NCBI GenBank assembly: GCA_016720805.1
Contig: JADKJZ010000002.1
Coordinates: 246,075 to 310,074, forward strand
Reading direction: 5' to 3'
From: Gemmatimonadota bacterium
GTDB lineage: Bacteria > Gemmatimonadota > Gemmatimonadetes > Gemmatimonadales > GWC2-71-9
Length of the DNA stretch: 64,000 nucleotides
Part shown: piece after piece, positions 37,271 to 46,549 of the stretch
How positions within the stretch are numbered: position 1 is the stretch's first letter
How the letters are laid out: the number at the start of each line of letters is the position of its first letter
Notes under the pieces: generated by a model
The model's database searches: none
What the model was told of the DNA's origin: nothing
What the model saw: the letters and a program-made list of their open reading frames with translations, nothing else
Translations under genes and position numbers: made by a program

Positions 37271-38973
37271 ATGCGACGGAGCCACTTCAGGGTGGTGGCG
37301 ATGGTGATCCTCGGTCTCGGCCTCCCTTCGGCGTGCCTCACTGCGCAGATCACGGCGCGAAGACGACCCCGAAGAATGCCGCCGAAGCCCACGCCTGGCC
37401 TCCGCCGCCAAGGGCACCAGGCAGAAGCCTGGCGCGCCCGCGAAGACCCTGGTCACGCCGCCTCCCGGTCCTCCGCGGAGCTGGGCGGCGGTGACCTACG
37501 TCAGCGGTTCGACCATTTATCTGGAGGTCGGCAGCAAGCAGGGCGTCAAGGAAGGGACGATCTTCACGGTCGTGCGCGCCGGGCAGACCATCGGCGAACT
37601 CTCCGCGAGCTTCGTCTCTCGAGCCACACCGCCTGTGCCGTCACGCGGAGCAGCAGCGCGATCACGGTGGGCGACTCGGTCTCCTTCGTCCCCGTCGTGG
37701 TGGAACAGGTGCCCACCACGCTCACCGCCGCGGGGAGCCGGCCCGTCACACGTGCGGGGACTCGTCGGTCCCCAGTGCGCGGGCGGGTCGGACTCCGCTA
37801 CCTGACCATCAATCAGCCTGGTGGCAGCACCTGCGGCAGCCGTCGGTCGACTTGCGGCTCGACGGCGCACAGATCGGCGGTTCATCGATGGGGCTTGCCG
37901 TCGATGTGCGGATGCAGCGCACCAGTGTCACCGGCGGCTCGTCATCCGCCACCTCGGCACCAGCCGGGGCGACCCGCGTCTACCAGGCGGCGCTGATCCG
38001 GCAGAGCTCGCCGACCGGAACCCGACTCGCCATGGGTCGCCAGTTCGCGACCGTCCTCTCGCCGATCGGCATCTTCGATGGCGTTGCCCTCGACGTGAAT
38101 GGCAGCAAGTGGAGCGGCGGCGGCCTCGTTGGCACCATGCCCGATGGCGGCAGCTTCGCGCCGTCGGCGGCGACCACCGAGGCCGGGCTCTGGTTGCAGC
38201 GGCACAGCGCCCAGGGGAGTGCATCGCCGTGGAGTGCGACGGTCGGCGCCATCGGCTCCTACAATCGTGGCGAAATCGATCGCGAGTTCGCGTACCTGCG
38301 CGGGACGCTCAACACGCGGGTGGTCTCGATCTACGCCGCCGAGGAGATCGACGTCAATCGCGGCTGGAAGCGGCAGGCCGAGGGGTCATTCGCGACCTTC
38401 ACCTCCACCGTATTGACCGCCCAGGTGAGCATGAGCCGAGCGCTGTCGATCTCGGGCGGCCTCGACTCGCGCCGCAGCGTCCGCCCCTACCGCGACTTCG
38501 TCAATCCCGAGATTGCCTTTGACGACGCGCTGCGGCAGGGTCAGTGGGGCGAAGTCTCGCTGCGCCCCTCGCGTCATTTCCGGTTGAGCAGCGACATCCG
38601 CTCCAGTGGCGGGGGCTCGGAAGGGAAGTCCCAGGCCTTCACCGCTTCCGCGTCGGCGACGCAACTGACGCCCCTCGGCCTCGGCCTCCGTGCCCGCACC
38701 ACCCAGTACACCGGCGCGATCACCGAAGGGCGGCTCTCGTCCGTGGCGGTCGAGGTCGCCCCCGGGCAGGCCGTCCGCCTCTCGCTCAACGCCGGTGTCC
38801 GAACCAGTCTCATGCCCTCGGCCGGCCTCCCCGCCACCCGCCTCACCTGGGCCGGTGGTGACCTCGACGTCGCCGTGGGCCGCTCGCTCTCATCATGCTC
38901 TCCACCTACCGCGAGTCCCGGAACGGCTTCGGCGTCGGTGCAGACGTATGCGGCGGTGACCTGGCGGTTCTAG
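37271..38973 (+). CDS. Outer-membrane beta-barrel partner of the multihaem cytochromes (frameshifted)
   Basis: This exported protein has about 560 residues. ATG 37271 gives a signal peptide (MRRSHFRVVAMVILGLGLPS), three bases after the giant cytochrome's stop. After a Pro/Lys-rich linker comes a small SH3-like beta domain (TYVSGSTIYLEVGSKQGVKE, TIFTVVRAGQTIGELSASFV, SHTACAV). The last ~370 residues (from about 37,850) are alternating-residue strands with tight turns (LDGAQIGGSSMGLAVDVRMQ, TRLAMGRQFATVLSPIGIFD, VEVAPGQAVRLSLNAGVRTS). They end QTYAAVTWRF with the terminal Phe typical of outer-membrane barrels. Several indels lie between 37,300 and 37,850 and near 38,890. It contains no haem motif, so it is a candidate porin sheath for the cytochrome conduit, analogous in role to MtrB but not recognisably homologous. 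Confidence 0.7.
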
Positions 38974-39055
38974 CGAGAAGCGAGAAGCGAGAAGCGAAGC
39001 GTGACCAGGACCGTGACCAGTGACCCTACCCGGGTTACTGGTCACTTTACTGGTT
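38974..39055. repeat. Heptanucleotide array and hairpin at the end of the electron-transfer operon
   Basis: Units of 7 bases (GCGAGAA three times) start within the TAG stop of the barrel gene. GTGACCA-type units and their inverse follow. Arms 39013-39026 and 39032-39045 pair over 14 bases with about one mismatch around a five-base loop. It may terminate the operon. The rest of 39,056-39,116 shows no feature. Confidence 0.75.
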
Positions 39056-39116
39056 ACCTTTCTGGCTCCCCACCATCGCCCAACCGAGGTCCCCCAGCGC
39101 TGACCCGCTCCCGCCC

Positions 39117-40641
39117 TTGGCGGCTGCTGCGCTCGCCCTGCTCGCTGCCTGGCGTTCCGGCCACGCGGGCCGGTGGACTGGCCGATGGTCGCGAAGATCC
39201 GCGCCGAGGGGTTGCAGCGCTCCCGGGTGATGGACCTCGAGGGGTAGCCTGGCCGACGTGCTCGGCGCCCGGCTGACCCTCTCGAAGGACATGCAGCGCG
39301 CGCAGCTCTGGGTGCGCGGGGAGATGGAGCGGATCGGGCTGGTCAATGTGGCCGCGGAGCCGTTCATGAACTTCGGCGCGGCCTGGGACAACGAGTACGT
39401 CTCGATCCACATGCTCGAGCCCGACTATCAGCCGATGGTCGGCTACCCGCTCGCGCACACACCCGGCACCGACGGCAAGCAGGTCGTGCAGGCGATGATC
39501 GTCGATCTCCAGTCGAGGCAGGACCTCGAGCGCTACCGTGGCAAGCTGGCCGGGATGGCCATTCTCGCCACGCCTCCCGCGGTGATCGACCTTGTGGCGA
39601 TGACCAATGGCGTGCGGCGTCGGACGGAGGCGGAACTGGATTCGCTGGAGCGCGTGGTCATCGTGCCGCGTCCGGCCCCGGCGCCGCGTGCCGTCCGGAA
39701 TCCCGACGTGCTGACGGCCGTCGAGAAGATGGCCTTCTACAAGGCCGAGGGCGTGGCGGTGGTCTTCCAGTGCGAGAGCGGCTGGCTTGGGGCCGTGCGC
39801 GGCTTCTCGCGCCCCGGCTCCGCCGCGGACCGGTGGTCGCGCGAGGGAGACTTGGCGGCACCGGTGATGGTGGCAGTCACTCCCGAGCACTACAATCGGA
39901 TGTATCGGATTCTCCAACGGAGCATTCCGGTGAAGGTCGAGGTCGAGGTCCGCAACCGGATCGGCGAGCAATCCGAGCAGGCGATGAACATCGTCGGCGA
40001 AATCCCGGGGAGCGACCTCAAGGACGAGGTGGTGATGATCGGCGCCCACTTCGACACCTGGCACGCCTCGCCGAATGCGAGTGACAACACCTCCGGCGTC
40101 GCGGTGGCGCTCGAGGCGGCGCGCATCCTCAAGGCGATCGGCGCCAAGCCGCGCCGGACCATTCGCGTGGCGTTGTGGGGCGGCGAGGAGCAGGGATTGT
40201 GGGGGTCGCGCGCCTATGTGCTCAAGCACTTCGGCAATCCGCGTGATCCGAAGGTCGGCACCACGCCGGACTTCGAGAAGTTGCAGGCCTATTTCAACCA
40301 GGACTACGGTTCGGGGCAGTACCGCGGCATCATGCTGCAGGGGAACGAGGGCGCGCGCGAGCTGCTCACCGCGTGGATGTCGCCGTTCAAGGACCTGGGC
40401 ATGACCGCCGTGTCGAACCAGAGCCTCCGGCAGCACCGACCACGTCGCCTTCGACGAGATCGGCCTCCCCGGCTTCCAGTTCCTCCAGGACCGGACCCCG
40501 GGGCAGGGTGGCCACACCAACCTCGACTTCTTCGACACAATTCAGGCGGACGACCTGATGAAGAACGCCGTGATCATGGCATCGTATGCCTGGCACGCCG
40601 CCAACAGCGCCGAGCGGATTCCCCGCAAGGGCGCGCGCTAA
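39117..40641 (+). CDS. Secreted M28-family zinc metallopeptidase (frameshifted)
   Basis: This aminopeptidase-like enzyme has about 505 residues. The start is uncertain. A TTG at 39117 would begin a signal-like Ala/Leu stretch; the frame then shifts near 39,250 into the main frame. M28 zinc ligands are visible: His in MIGAHFDTWHASPNASDN, the bridging Asp in NASDNTSGVAVALEA, the Glu pair in WGGEEQGLWGSRAY, and the final His after a shift near 40,430 (STDHVAFDEIGLPGFQF). A PA-type insert (about residues 150-230) lies ahead of the catalytic core, as in many secreted M28 enzymes. It precedes a Tat-exported PLP protein by 20 bases. Confidence 0.83.
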
Positions 40642-40661
40642 CTCCCCTCGCCGGAGCCGCC

Positions 40662-41954
40662 ATGTCCTCGCGCCGCCACTTCGTCCGGACCCTGATGGGC
40701 ACCGGTGCCGCGCTGCCGATGTTTCGCCACGATGCGATGCGCCAGGTCGTGCGGGCCACCGACCGGCTCACCTCTGGCGATCCGCTCGCCGCCGCCGAGG
40801 ACGAGGCGTACTGGACCGAGATCCAGCGCGCCTTCGACGCCGACCGGACCATGGTGAACCTGAACAACGGCGGCGTTTGCCCCACGCCGAGCCACGTGCT
40901 CGAGGCGATGATCCGCGACCTTCGCTTCAGCAACGGACTGCCGGTCCACCACATGTGGGCGGTGCTCGAGCCGCGCATCGAGAGCGTGCGGCGCGACCTG
41001 GCGCACGACTTCGGCTGCGACCCGGAGGAGATGGCGATCACCCGCAACGCCTCGGAGGCGCTCGAGACGCTGATCCTCGGCCGCGACCTGCAGCCGGGCG
41101 ACGAGGTGCTGGTCACCAACCAGAACTACGGCCGGATGCTCACCACCTGGGAGCAGCGGGTCCGGCGGCAGGGGATCGTGCTGAAGCAGGTGTCGTTCGA
41201 CGTGAAGAACCCGACGCCGGACTATCTCGTCGACGTCTTCCGGAAGGCGATCACGCCGCGCACGAAGATCATCGAGGTGACGCACATCACCAACCTCACC
41301 GGCCAGATCTTCCCGGTGAAACAGGTGATCGACATGGCGCACGAGAAGGGAATTGAAGTGTTCGTCGACGGTGCCCATGCCTACGCGCACTTCCCGTTCA
41401 CGCGCGATGCGCTCAACGTCGACTACTATGGCACCTCGCTCCACAAGTGGTTGTTGGCGCCGATCGGCACCGGCTTTCTCTATGTGCGCAAGGCAAAGAT
41501 CGGCAGCATCTGGCCGATGATGGCCGCCCCCGCCACGATGAACGACAACATCCGGAAGTACGAGGAGATCGGCACGCACCCCGCCGCCAATCACAACGCC
41601 ATCTCCGCGGCGCTGGCCTTCCACCGCGGCATCGGCAGCGAGCGGAAGATTGCGCGGCTGCGCTACCTGCGCGACCGCTGGGCCAAGCGGCTGCTGGCCG
41701 AGAGCCCACGCGTGCGCATCCCCACGCCGCTCGAGGGAACCGCGGCGGGCGCGATTGCCCTGCTCTCGGTCGAGGGGATCGACGCCAGCAAGCTGTCGGC
41801 CTGGTTGCTCGACAAGCATCGCGTCGTCACGGTGGCGATCAATCATCCCGAGTTCTCGGGGATTCGCGTGACGCCGAATGTCTACACCACGCCCGACGAG
41901 ATCGACGTCTTCGCCGACCTGATCGGCAAGGCGATCAAGCAGGGCATCGCCTAG
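40662..41954 (+). CDS. Tat-exported PLP enzyme, aminotransferase class V fold
   Basis: This intact 430-residue protein has an isopenicillin N epimerase/cysteine desulphurase-like fold. The N-terminus has a twin-arginine signal (SSRRHFVRTLMGTGAALPM), unusual for PLP enzymes but recurrent in this subfamily. The PLP lysine is in YYGTSLHKWLLAPIGTGFLY, preceded by the cofactor Asp/His in VFVDGAHAYAHFPF. The motifs NLNNGGVCPTP and ITRNASEALETLILG match the family's substrate and phosphate-binding loops. No Cys is placed like that of a desulphurase, so sulphur transfer is unlikely. The reaction is unknown; epimerase or lyase chemistry on an exported amino-acid-like compound is inference. Its stop overlaps the GTG of the next gene. 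Confidence 0.9.
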   Translation: MSSRRHFVRTLMGTGAALPMFRHDAMRQVVRATDRLTSGDPLAAAEDEAYWTEIQRAFDADRTMVNLNNGGVCPTPSHVLEAMIRDLRFSNGLPVHHMWAVLEPRIESVRRDLAHDFGCDPEEMAITRNASEALETLILGRDLQPGDEVLVTNQNYGRMLTTWEQRVRRQGIVLKQVSFDVKNPTPDYLVDVFRKAITPRTKIIEVTHITNLTGQIFPVKQVIDMAHEKGIEVFVDGAHAYAHFPFTRDALNVDYYGTSLHKWLLAPIGTGFLYVRKAKIGSIWPMMAAPATMNDNIRKYEEIGTHPAANHNAISAALAFHRGIGSERKIARLRYLRDRWAKRLLAESPRVRIPTPLEGTAAGAIALLSVEGIDASKLSAWLLDKHRVVTVAINHPEFSGIRVTPNVYTTPDEIDVFADLIGKAIKQGIA

Positions 41955-42535
41955 TGGATACCAAGCGCCTGGAGGCCTTCAGCGACGGCGTGATCGCCAT
42001 CATCATCACCATCATGGTCCTCGAGCTGCGGCCGCCCCACGAGGCGACCCTCGCCGCGCTCACGCCGCTCCTGCCCGTGATCCTCTCCTACGTCCTCTCG
42101 TTCATCTACCTCGGCATCTACTGGAACAACCACCATCACATGCTGCAGGCCACGAAGCACGTGAATGGCACCATCCTCTGGGCCAACCTCCACCTGCTCT
42201 TTTGGTTGTCGTTGGTCCCGTTCGGCACGGCGTGGCTGGGCGAGGCACACCTGGCCCCCGCCACGACGGCGCTCTACGGCGGCATCCTGCTGATGGCGGC
42301 GATTGCCTACACGATCCTGCAGCAGGCGATCGTCCGGCTGCACGGCCGTGACTCGGTGCTGGCGAAGGCGATCGGCGATGACGGGAAGGGGAAGGTCTCG
42401 GTGGGCTGCTACGTCGCGGCGATCGCGCTCTCGTTCGCGAGCGTCTGGGCGGCGATCGCCCTCTACGTGGTGGTGGCGCTGATCTGGCTCGTGCCGGACC
42501 GGCGCATCGAGCGGGTCCTGGGCACGACCGACTGA
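41954..42535 (+). CDS. TMEM175-family potassium channel (DUF1211)
   Basis: This is a 193-residue membrane protein. The GTG start overlaps the previous TAG. The N-terminal signature RLEAFSDGVIAIIITIMVLE carries the FSD motif whose hydrophobic first helix lines the pore in bacterial TMEM175 channels. Further helices are PVILSYVLSFIYLGIYWNN, followed by HHHML, LHLLFWLSLVPFGTAWLG, LYGGILLMAAIAYTILQ and SVWAAIALYVVVALIWLV. This gives the expected six-helix unit that dimerises into a K+ channel. The length is normal and the reading frame intact. The link with the upstream PLP gene appears to be transcriptional only. Confidence 0.92.
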   Translation: MDTKRLEAFSDGVIAIIITIMVLELRPPHEATLAALTPLLPVILSYVLSFIYLGIYWNNHHHMLQATKHVNGTILWANLHLLFWLSLVPFGTAWLGEAHLAPATTALYGGILLMAAIAYTILQQAIVRLHGRDSVLAKAIGDDGKGKVSVGCYVAAIALSFASVWAAIALYVVVALIWLVPDRRIERVLGTTD

Positions 42536-42547
42536 CCTGCGCGCGGG

Positions 42548-43075
42548 TCAGTCGGTCGGACGGTTGATGCCGAAGGTCCGGACCGGCGGCGCGCCCTCCT
42601 GCAAGACCCGCGGCGCCTCCTCCACGAAACCCAGCTTGAGGAGAAGGCGCTGCGAAGGGTCGTTCTGCGCGTTGGTGATGGCCAGCACGCGGGCATCGCC
42701 AAAGTCTCGCCACGCCGATTCGAGGATCGCGCTCGCGGCTTCCAGCGCATAGCCGACGCCCCACGCCTCCGGCACGAAGGCATAGCCGATGTCGGGCGCC
42801 TCGAGCGTGTCGCGCTTGAGGAGTCCGCACATCCCGATTGGCGCGGCCGTCTCGCGCAGCACGACCAGGTTCAGCCCGTGGCCGTGCGTCGCGTAGCTGC
42901 TGGCGATCGGTCCGCTGCTGAGGTAGCCGTGCGCCCCTTCGAGGGTGCGCACCCCCTTGTCGCCGATGTACTCGTGGAACGACGGCTCGTTCAGCAAGCG
43001 CAGCACGAACTCGCCGTCGTCCAGCGTGAAGTGCCGCAGCAGGAGTCGCGGCGTCTCCCAAGGGCCCTGACTCAT
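42548..43075 (-). CDS. GNAT-family N-acetyltransferase (RimJ-like)
   Basis: This 175-residue acetyl-CoA-dependent transferase belongs to the Acetyltransf_3/RimJ-RimL group. The start at 43075 gives MSQGPWETPRLLLRHFTLDD, the usual 'TxRLxLR' opening. The acetyl-CoA loop region is DIGYAFVPEAWGVGYALEA, followed by A(I)TNAQNDPSQRLLLKLGFVE, both typical of the fold. Its ATG overlaps the probable TGA of the BNR propeller gene upstream on the minus strand (ATGA), so the two may be co-translated, although no functional link is evident. Targets could be a ribosomal-protein N-terminus or a small amine; the sequence does not decide. Confidence 0.92.
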   Translation of the reverse strand: MSQGPWETPRLLLRHFTLDDGEFVLRLLNEPSFHEYIGDKGVRTLEGAHGYLSSGPIASSYATHGHGLNLVVLRETAAPIGMCGLLKRDTLEAPDIGYAFVPEAWGVGYALEAASAILESAWRDFGDARVLAITNAQNDPSQRLLLKLGFVEEAPRVLQEGAPPVRTFGINRPTD

Positions 43076-46000
43076 CGCTTCGGGGCCACCGCTTTCAGCG
43101 CCGTCCAGCGCGCCATGATCGCGACATACGCCTGCTCCGCCTTGGCGGCGGAGGCGAGCTGGTTGGCCGTCGGCGCCACGTCGGCGCCCTGCATGGCCAG
43201 CGCGGCAGCATGCAGCGCATTGCTCACGCCGTCGAGCGTGGTCGGCGGGGTGGCACCGGCACCCGCGCCACCGCGTCCGCCACCACCCCGTCCGCCAGCG
43301 GCGCCGCCACCACCGGCGCCGGCGCGAGCGAGTCGACCTGCCCTTCAGGCGCGGGCCGCCGGCGTGCCCGCCTGGGCCAGCGAGGCGGAGAGGGCACGCG
43401 CCTCGGTCCACGCGGCGCGGGCGGCGACGGCCTTGCTGCGCAGCGTGCGCGTCATCGTGAAGAGCTGCGTCAGGGCCGGCGCCGGGGTGGTGACACGGGG
43501 TCGAGCCGGAGGGTGAACGGCTGGGTGAATTGCGCGCCGTCGACGGTGAGCCGAGCGACGTACCGCCCTGGCGGTGCCCACGGTGCGCCCACGACGGTCA
43601 TCATCCGCCCAGGCACCGCACCGGTCGATCCCACCACCACCCGGCACGATCGGATCATAGTGCATGTCCCAGAGCCAGCGGTGCATGCCAGCCTCGGCCG
43701 AGAGCGCCGTCGAGGCGGCTGGCCAGTAGAGTGGGAAGGCGCAGTGCTGCGCGTTCGGTGTGCGCTGGCAGAGCGCCACGTAGGCCGCCGGGTCGCGCAC
43801 CGGATCAGGGTTCAGGACGGGGTCGGTGCTGGCGTAGGTCCGCACCACGGCACCGGTCGCGTCGAGGATCTCCAGCGTCACGGGACCGCTCGCAGCCTTC
43901 GGCAGGAAATAGTCGAGTACCGCGCCGACCGGGCCACTCTCGCCGGCGGGCACTTCCGGCGGCCAAGGCGTCGGGTCGTTGATGAAGTTGCGAAGCCGCA
44001 CCGCCGTCATCGGCTTGACGAGGTGCGCCGACTGGGTCGCGGCCGCCTGACGCAGGGCGGCGGCCTCGCGCAGCGGCGTGAGGTTGTCGAGAATCCAGAA
44101 GCCACGACCGTGCGTGCCGGCGATGAGGTCGGCGCACTGGCACGAGGCGTCGTCCTTCACCTGCAGGTCGCGCACCGAGATCGCCGGCATCTCCTGTCGC
44201 AGCGACTGCCAGTGATCGCCGTCGTCGAACGACACCCACACCTGCGTGTCGGTGGCACCGTAGAGCAGCCCCTTCACCCGGGGATCCTCGCGGATCGAGT
44301 TGACCACCGCGCCCGGGGCGATCCCGGTGTTGATCTCCTGCCACGTCTTGCCACCGTCATGCGTGCGCCAGAAGTGCGGATTCAGGTCGTCGATCCGCAG
44401 GGTGTTGGCCGCCGCATAGGCAGTGAGGTTGTCGAAGTGGCCCGCTTCGATGTTGAAGATCCGGGTCCATGGCTTGATGGCTGGCGGCGTGACATTCGTC
44501 CACGTCGTCCCGCCATTCATGGTCACCTGGATCAGGCCGTCATCGGTGCCGGCCCAGAGGATCGCCACGGAGCGCGGCGAGGCAGAGAGCGCGGTGATGG
44601 TGCCGAGCGGGGCTGGCGTCACGGTGCTGGCATACTTGCCGGCGGTGGCAGGGACTTCCCAACTCTGGCGAGAAAGATCGGGCGAGATCCGCGTCCAGCT
44701 ATGCCCGCGGTCGAGCGTCTTCCAGACCGCATTCGATGCGTAGAAGAGCGCGTCAGGATTCACCGGCGAGAACAGCAGCGGCATCGTCCGCACGTTGCGG
44801 TTGAAGCCGGTCATGTCGGGGCCGACGTTGGTGGTCTGCCCGGTCTTGCGATCGTACCGCGACACGTTGCTGCGCGAGCTGCCGAAGACGATGTCCGGGT
44901 TCCGCGGATCGGGCGCGGCGATGCCGTATTCCTGGATGTTGACCGGGTGCCAGTCGTGGAAGGTGATGATGCCATCGGGCGGCCAGGTGGCGACGCACGG
45001 CGACCCGGAGTCCTGCTGCCCGCCGCAGAGCCGGTACGGATAGGCGTTGTCGGCGGTGACGTGATACATCGCCGCCGTCGACTGGGTGTACCAGTTGGAC
45101 CAGCTCTGTCCGCGGTTGCCGGAGATCACGGCGCCCTGATCGGCGACGACGCCGATGATGTTCGGATTGAGCGGGTTGATCCAGCTGCGCTGATAGTCAT
45201 CGCCGCCGGGCGCGCGCCGCGCACTGCGGCCCAGGTGCGGCCGCCGTCCTCGGTGCGCCAGAAGACGGTCGAGGCGCTGTAGACAACGGTGTCGATGGTC
45301 GGATCGACGGTGATGGTCGGCAGGTCGCCGCCGCCGATGCGGCCGAGTGGGCGCGGGTCGGCGGCCGGGACCGCGGCTACCGGCCGGGGCGTTCGGGTCG
45401 CGCTGGGCCGGGAACCAATGTTCCCCGCCGTCGACCGACTTGAACAGCGTGATCGCGCCCGCGCCGCCCCCCGGCCACCGCCGGGCCGCCAGCCGTCACG
45501 GGCGCTGGCCCGGCCGCTGGCGCCACTGTGGCGTAGAGGACCAGGTGGTTGCTCGGCGCCATCGCCAGGTTGGCCTGCCCCACCGTGGGAAGCCCTTCCG
45601 TCAACTGGCGCCACGTCGTGCCGCCATCGGTCGACTTGAAGATCCCGCCGCCTGGGCCGCTGAAGTCGCGCCCTTCGATGAACTGCTGTTGCTGCTGCCA
45701 GAGCGCCGCGTACACGATGTTCGGGTCGGTCGGGTCGATGCGCACGTCGTTCGCGCTGGTGTATTCGTCCTTGTAGAGGACCTTCTGGAACGAGGCGCCG
45801 CCGTCCGTCGAGCGGAAGATGCCGCGCTCCGCGTTCGGGCCGTACGGGTGGCCGAGGGCGGCGACGAAGAGGCGTTCAGGATTCTTTGGATCGACCTCGA
45901 CCCAGGCGATCATCTGGCTCTCGCGCAGGCCGAGATGCGTCCAGCTCTTGCCGGCGTCGTTGGAGCGATACATCCCGTCACCCACGGCGAGGTCGGGACG

Positions 46001-46335
46001 GATGATCCCGGCGCCGGTGCCGACGTAGAGGATGTTCGGGTTCGACGGCGCCACCGCGATCGCCCCGATCGAGCCGGTCGATTCGCGATCGAAGAGCGGC
46101 TGCCAGGTCGAGCCGAAGTCGGTGGTCCGCCAGACCCCGCCGTTGTCGAAGCCGGCGTAGAAGACATTGGCTGCGTCGGCACGCCGACCATCGAACGGCC
46201 CCGCCCGGCGCGCACCGGCCCGATCGAGCGCCAATGCATGGCGGCGGCCGGGTCGGGGGATTGTGCGGGGAGCAGCGAGGGCAGGGCGAACAGCGAACAG
46301 GCCACGAGCGTGAGGCGGGACGCGGAAGCGCGCAC
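43072..46335 (-). CDS. Secreted sortilin/BNR-repeat beta-propeller protein (frameshifted)
   Basis: This exported propeller protein has about 1,085 residues and is often annotated as 'glycosyl hydrolase' or VPS10-like. The GTG start at 46335 gives a signal peptide (RASASRLTLVACSLFALPSL, then LPAQ). Asp-box motifs recur (SNDAGKSWTHLG, STDGGASFQKVL, STDGGTTWRQL, TLDRGHSWTRIS, THDGGKTWQEIN, SFDDGDHWQSLR), marking a ten-bladed-type propeller. A C-terminal Ig-like strand region (SGPVTLEILDATGAVVRTYA) and a helical tail follow. Shifts lie near 46,210, 45,470, 45,126-45,230, 43,655 and 43,350. No catalytic glycosidase residues are evident, so binding or scaffolding outside the cell is more likely than hydrolysis. 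It is divergent from the M1 peptidase gene. Confidence 0.82.
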
Positions 46336-46384
46336 GGGACGATCTCCGGGTGGGGCGGGGGATGGTTGAAGATACGGCGAAAGC

Positions 46385-46499
46385 CAGTGACCGGGGTGAA
46401 CTGGTGACCGGGAGGGTGAAGTCGACCGTGACCTGTACCCCGCAGCCCGTAACCCGTCCCCGTAACCGCTGGCCCTGCCCCCGTTCACTGGTCACCAGC
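46385..46499. repeat. Heptanucleotide-type array in a divergent intergenic region
   Basis: GTGACCG/GTGAACT-type units occupy the left part (46385-46430) and inverted CGTAACC/CGTTCAC/GGTCACC units the right part (46448-46499). Pairing between the halves is only partial. The array lies between two divergently transcribed genes, so this copy cannot be a terminator for either. The remaining bases of the 46,336-46,549 gap presumably hold both promoters, but no clear -35/-10 pair is seen. Confidence 0.6.
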
Positions 46500-46549
46500 T
46501 ATCCTTTGCCTCCTCTTCTCGGAGTCCCTCATCGTCGTGGAGCTTCCGC

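Noticed and set aside
43210..45282. A 690-codon plus-strand frame opposite the BNR propeller gene
   Set aside because: Asp-box motifs are on the minus strand; the plus-strand product has no signal or domain.
43072..46335. A true glycosidase role for the BNR protein
   Set aside because: Only Asp-box propeller motifs are seen; no catalytic Asp/Glu/Tyr set of a sialidase or other glycosidase could be placed.
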